Part shown: piece after piece, positions 60,452 through 64,000 of the stretch
How the letters are laid out: each line of letters opens with the position of its first letter
Position numbering within the stretch: position 1 is the stretch's first letter
Assembly: GCA_951802425.1 (NCBI GenBank)
Contig: OX637794.1
Coordinates: 4,712,001-4,776,000, forward strand
DNA from: Clavaria fumosa
Lineage: Eukaryota; Basidiomycota; Agaricomycetes; Agaricales; Clavariaceae
Reading direction: 5' to 3'
Length of the DNA stretch: 64,000 nt
Program-made: the position numbers and the translations under genes
Notes under the pieces: generated by a model
Database searches by the model: none
The model's input: the letters and a program-made list of their open reading frames with translations, nothing else
What the model was told of the DNA's origin: nothing

Positions 60452-61654
60452 TTAGACAGCCAGCCAATTGGGGCCCTGAGACCTCACCTCGGCGTCTGTG
60501 TCGTGCGGTTTCTTCGCATCCGCTTCGCTGGCATCGCGATGACAGGATACAATGGGAAACACGCCGGGTGGTGGATCACCGACGGAAGAAACTTTGACGC
60601 CGATATCACCCAGGGCGTTCCATACCGCAGAGGCGTAGCGGGTATATAGCTCGACGTAAGAGATGGGCGGAAGTCCTGCCCAGTCTGGACAATGGGACAT
60701 TTTTAGTGAAACAAGCTGAATGGCACGCAAGGTAGATGAACATACGCAGAATAGCACAATCGATCTGATCAGCCACCGCTCCTCTTCTAGCTTGGCTCAG
60801 ATACGGTGCTAGGGGGCTTTCCTCTGGGACCTTGTACGCCAACAGTCCGCGTACCTGACTCAGCTCTGTTATATACGTCTGGCGGTCGGCTTCATTCTGC
60901 AACATCTCCAACAGCGCGTAAAGCTTCCGGACACGAGAAAGTAGACCCCCTAGGTGCTCAGCGGCAGAGTCCGCATTGTCATCCTTATCCTCAGAACAAC
61001 CGAGCGACACTGGAGCTGTCGGCGGGGTATTGGTGTAGGGTAGTGGTATCGTGCGACTGGCCTCGATGAAAGCTAATATGTGTAGATTGAGGTTGAGATG
61101 CACCGGCTCCACAGAGGTTGGGGCGATATACTCGACCTCATCTGGCAGAACACGACGCTTCGTTGGAGGGGTGGTTTCGGCGGGTACGGACTCAGAAAGA
61201 ACGTGCGGAAAGTGGGCTTCGAGCAGAGCCATGGCAGCTTCTACATGACCAGACAGCAGCTGGACTCGGATCTCTAGGAAGAAAGAAGCTGAGGGGGCAG
61301 ACTAGAAAGGAGGCATGACGGATTCTTTGAAGACTTACGATCACGAAGCTCCGCTTGCCTGAACATGTCGGCCGTCAAATCAGACGCGTCATCGTCCTTA
61401 TTGTCACCAGCTCCACATAGCGCGATTTTATTTCCATCGAGCTTGAGGTTTCTGACGGCGCTGTCGCGCGCGAACGCACGACCAGTTGTTATATACCGGT
61501 GGTGACACAGATAGTCGAGGACCAGAGCACGCTATGAGTACATATCAGTCCTCGGAACAAGTCCACGAATCGTGATACGTACTAATCGCCATTGAGTTAC
61601 AAAACGGCCGTCTATCAAGCGCAGATTGCCTGCTTGCGAGGTGTTCATACTCAT
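60452..61654 (-). CDS. LisH-CTLH/CRA domain protein (GID/RanBPM-like)
   Basis: Likely adaptor subunit of a GID/CTLH-type E3 ligase or a RanBPM-related scaffold. ATG 61654 gives MSMNTSQAGNLRLIDGRFVT. An intron leads to ALVLDYLCHHRYITTGRAFA, a LisH motif. Then IRVQLLSGHVEAAMALLEAH and FPHVLSE form the CTLH start, and LNLNLHILAFIEA is its second helix. The CRA part follows (HLGGLLSRVRKLYALLEMLQ, ELSQVRGLLAYKVPEESPLA, VELYTRYASAVWNALGDIGV). A Ser/Asp/Gly-rich insertion separates CTLH and CRA. About 330 residues. No SPRY domain is visible, which distinguishes it from full RanBPM/Gid1. The last exon may end near 60480 by one more splice. Confidence 0.75.
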
Positions 61655-61741
61655 AGATGGTTGCTGATAGAGGATGAAGTACAGCCATAGCTACTTGCTG
61701 GTATGTATTACGGTATCAACATGACTATTACTCAGCACACG

Positions 61742-63574
61742 TCAAGTCCGAGAATGTGATAATCCAGTAGGGTTTCTTGTCCTCACAGGAGAGCCCACGG
61801 ACCCGTCTAGTGCGTCACCAGTCAGCAGCCCAGTCTCTTCTTCTAGTGTCCCATACCCGGAAACCATGCTTCGACGCCCCCCGCGATGGCGGTGGGGTGC
61901 TTTGCCCCTATAGATAAATGATTGCGAGACGATCGTGACATCGAACATAAGGGTGCCTGCCGAACCAAGCAAGTACCTGTCAAAGGAAATTGGTCAGGGC
62001 GGGCGGCCCGGAATCATAGCAACAGACACACGGCAAGCTTTCGCGCAGGAATGCCGTCGAGAACGGCGGAGGCGCGCTGAATTGTGGCGAGGACAATATG
62101 GAGGCAACATAAAACGAATTCCCCAGGAAGGCAAATATAAAGAGATACATGGAAAGACCCTGTTGAGATTAATTAAGGTTCTATGTCGACGAATAGATCA
62201 AACTGAATACCTCTACCGATTTCCGGACGAACTGGGAAAAATAGGTCAGGTTTCTCAACAATCGATCAGAATAATGTCCTGACGCACATTCTTCCATATT
62301 TGAGGTAGGCGTGAGGTGAGGTATAGTGTAGTGCATAGCCAAGCGAAGATGCGCCCGATTACTCGTTCGCTGGAGGGCGCATCTTTCTCGAAAACCAGAT
62401 CAGGTATGGATGTGTTGTCGAATTCCAAAAGCGAGCTGGAGTTAGTTGAGGGTCGGTGTGGCGGCTCAACTGACACACGCGCGTGGGGAGCTTCTTCGCG
62501 AGACAAGACCCTTCCAATGTGCGTGCTATGCGGCGCAAATTCCATCATCGCTCCAACGCTGAACATAGCGCATACAGCCAGGAAGACCATCGTGGCGCTT
62601 TTTCGACTCGTTCTAGAAGTCGTGATGTTCCGAGTCATAGTTCCGGGGGGCTCGCCGCTGCGGAGTACTTCTCTCGCCAACGACCGCCCTCTCTCCAAAT
62701 CGGAGTCAGGGCCTTCGGATAGGCCAACAAGGGTGTTGATATTGCGCCGGCTTTGATGTCTACCAACGCTGCCCCCTCTTCTCATCGCGCGTTCACTGTT
62801 GAACGAGACCACCTTTCGCCTGCTTGGTCCGGCCTCGGAGTGGAAGCTCTCCATCAAAGGAGACCAAGCATCCTCGTCGGTGTCGGCGTCACGGAGTCTT
62901 TGGCTTGGTGAGCCTTCTTGCAATAAGCTTGTACTCCTCCGGCCCAACCCCGAGCGCACATACCGGGGGTCTAGTTGTCCATCTGGATGCGCAGCAAGAG
63001 CTGCTGTAGCGGCGATGTGGGCCGCCATCGTGGACAGGGTGCGATAATGGGAGGCTCCTCGATCAATAGACATGCGACGGAGAGTGCTTGGTATTGCACG
63101 TGGAGTGTGTAGTTGGGGTCCAGGTTTGATATAGCCATAATAGAGATACTGGGCGAGAAGAGTCAAATCGATGAAGCAGAAATAGGTTGCCAGCCATGTC
63201 TTGAGACGGAATCTGGTTCATATACGGCCATTTCACGACGGTCAAGCTGCTCACCTGGAAAGGCAATTGGTGGGTTAGGATACACCCAACGAGATTGGAA
63301 ATATCGCCTGTAGGTGGCAGCTGTTAATCGCTTGTGCAGTTTTGAAACCTGAACCAGACGACGTGCCAAGCGCCCAGTTTGCAAGAAATGGGAGGGCAAG
63401 ACCTTCACAAGACTGGTTCCTAATGTTCTCGAGGAGTTGGCTGTGGACCGGAGATCAGATATGCAATATGCAAGGGATCTGCAATATCATTGCTTACGGG
63501 AATTGCGCTCCGAGCCAGCATGCAATGGAGGTGTAGCCAAGCAGCTCACTAATGAGTGGTATGCTGAGGACCAT
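61742..63574 (-). CDS. PQ-loop vacuolar/lysosomal transporter
   Basis: Member of the cystinosin/YPQ family of seven-helix vacuolar cationic amino-acid exporters. ATG 63574 gives MVLSIPLISELLGYTSIACW, then GAQFPQLLENIRNQSCEGLA, the first PQ-loop. Next come LPFLANWALG, DISNLVGCILTHQLPFQ and LATYFCFIDLTLLAQYLYYG, then a ~200-residue hydrophilic loop rich in Ser and Arg. The second PQ-loop is IFAWLCTTLYLTSRLPQIWK with FVRKSVEGLS, followed by more membrane helices and an acidic, Gly-rich tail ending LSHSRT (stop at 61742). Both PQ dipeptides and the seven-helix order are intact. Confidence 0.85.
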
Positions 63575-63867
63575 ACCCTATGGAAGCGAGAGCCAGAAGC
63601 CAGCTCGACGAACACGGTATCATAAGAAACGCTTATTCGGTCGGGTTCGTTAGCCCCATTTCACGGGGCGATCTGCCGTAAAACACGTTTTCCTCGGCCA
63701 AATATTTTCCATACCGTATCGTACATAAATTTGGACAACTATGGATAGCTTGGATAGCTTGCCCAGTGCTCCGACGGCAGCGTCGTGGCTGGCGACGGAG
63801 CTGACTACTACAGACGACGTTGTCGCGAGTTTCGTCACCTTCGGAGACGTCAAGCACGTGAAGCAAC
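63575..63867. promoter_or_regulatory. Divergent promoter region
   Basis: About 290 bp between the PQ-loop gene (-) and the partial gene at the window edge (+). A 58-codon + frame from ATG 63740 (MDSLDSLPSAPTAASWLATE) overlaps the next gene in another phase and could be an upstream ORF. Confidence 0.35.
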
Positions 63868-64000
63868 ATGTCTGCTGCTCGCTCGAGCCTGAAACGTCCT
63901 GCAGCGGCGAATAGTGGTATCGCAGTCGCAAAGTCGGCGTCTCTCAAGAAGGCACGATTCGTCGAGCCCTCAGAGGAGCCCGCCGCGTTCGCTGAACAGG
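63868..64000 (+). CDS. 5' part of a gene running off the window
   Basis: From ATG 63868 the frame is open to the window edge. It encodes a basic, Ser/Ala-rich N-terminus (MSAARSSLKRPAAANSGIAV, then KSASLKKARFVEPSEEPA). The KRPA and KKAR clusters are nuclear-signal-like. Too little is present to name it. Confidence 0.45.
   Translation, partial: MSAARSSLKRPAAANSGIAVAKSASLKKARFVEPSEEPAAFAEQ

Overview
This is eukaryotic genomic DNA from a filamentous fungus, most likely a basidiomycete of the Agaricomycetes type. Nearly every conserved gene is cut into short exons by GT-AG introns of about 45-65 bp, genes are tightly packed on both strands, and the gene set is typical of that group: a STT4-type PI 4-kinase, MED16, a Crb2/53BP1-like mediator, a proton-translocating transhydrogenase, a secreted S28 peptidase and single-pass Ser/Thr-rich membrane proteins. 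No bacterial features (operons, CRISPR, IS elements) and no convincing tRNA or rRNA genes were seen. Coordinates of multi-exon genes run from start codon to stop codon and include introns.

Layout. 1-1676: a ~320-bp partial copy of an internal STT4 segment, then a GCN-rich repeat tract and a 48-bp tandem repeat. 1677-2737 (+): polytopic membrane protein. 2886-4693: two near-identical mariner-like elements in inverted orientation, one carrying a nested ~205-bp MITE. 4686-12518 (-): STT4. 12921-13680 (+): small coiled-coil orphan. 13801-15268 (-): glutaminyl-peptide cyclotransferase. 15363-15948 (+): TRAPP subunit TRS23. 16170-16580 (-): small acidic protein. 17139-20540 (+): MED16. 20702-22438 (+): 3-ketoacyl-CoA thiolase. 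22727-23954 (+): PUS4. 24656-25941 (+): DHDPS-family aldolase. 26105-26765 (-): SRPBCC protein. 27677-31898 (+): NNT. 32187-33712 (-): nucleotide-sugar transporter. 34020-35885 (-): intronless single-pass membrane protein. 36391-40096 (+): Tudor-BRCT checkpoint mediator. 40097-41808: AT-rich repeat debris. About 41809-42950: broken FAD oxidoreductase. 44301-47886 (+): chromodomain protein with nine tandem repeats. 48120-49658 (-): single-pass membrane protein. 51227-53555 (-): S28 serine peptidase. 53938-56679 (-): acyl-CoA synthetase with a PTS1-like end. 57457-58722 (+): ribosomal protein L7. About 58982-59987 (+): LRR-like orphan. 60452-61654 (-): LisH-CTLH protein. 61742-63574 (-): PQ-loop transporter. 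63868-64000 (+): 5' end of a gene running off the window.

The genes are mostly unrelated housekeeping functions, not a cluster. The thiolase and the acyl-CoA synthetase both fit fatty-acid oxidation but are 31 kb apart. The most unusual items are an apparent AT-AC intron followed by an 8-nt microexon in the activation loop of STT4; a long perfect-looking inverted repeat between two convergent genes; the duplicated STT4 fragment; and the chromodomain protein with a degenerate ~50-residue repeat array.
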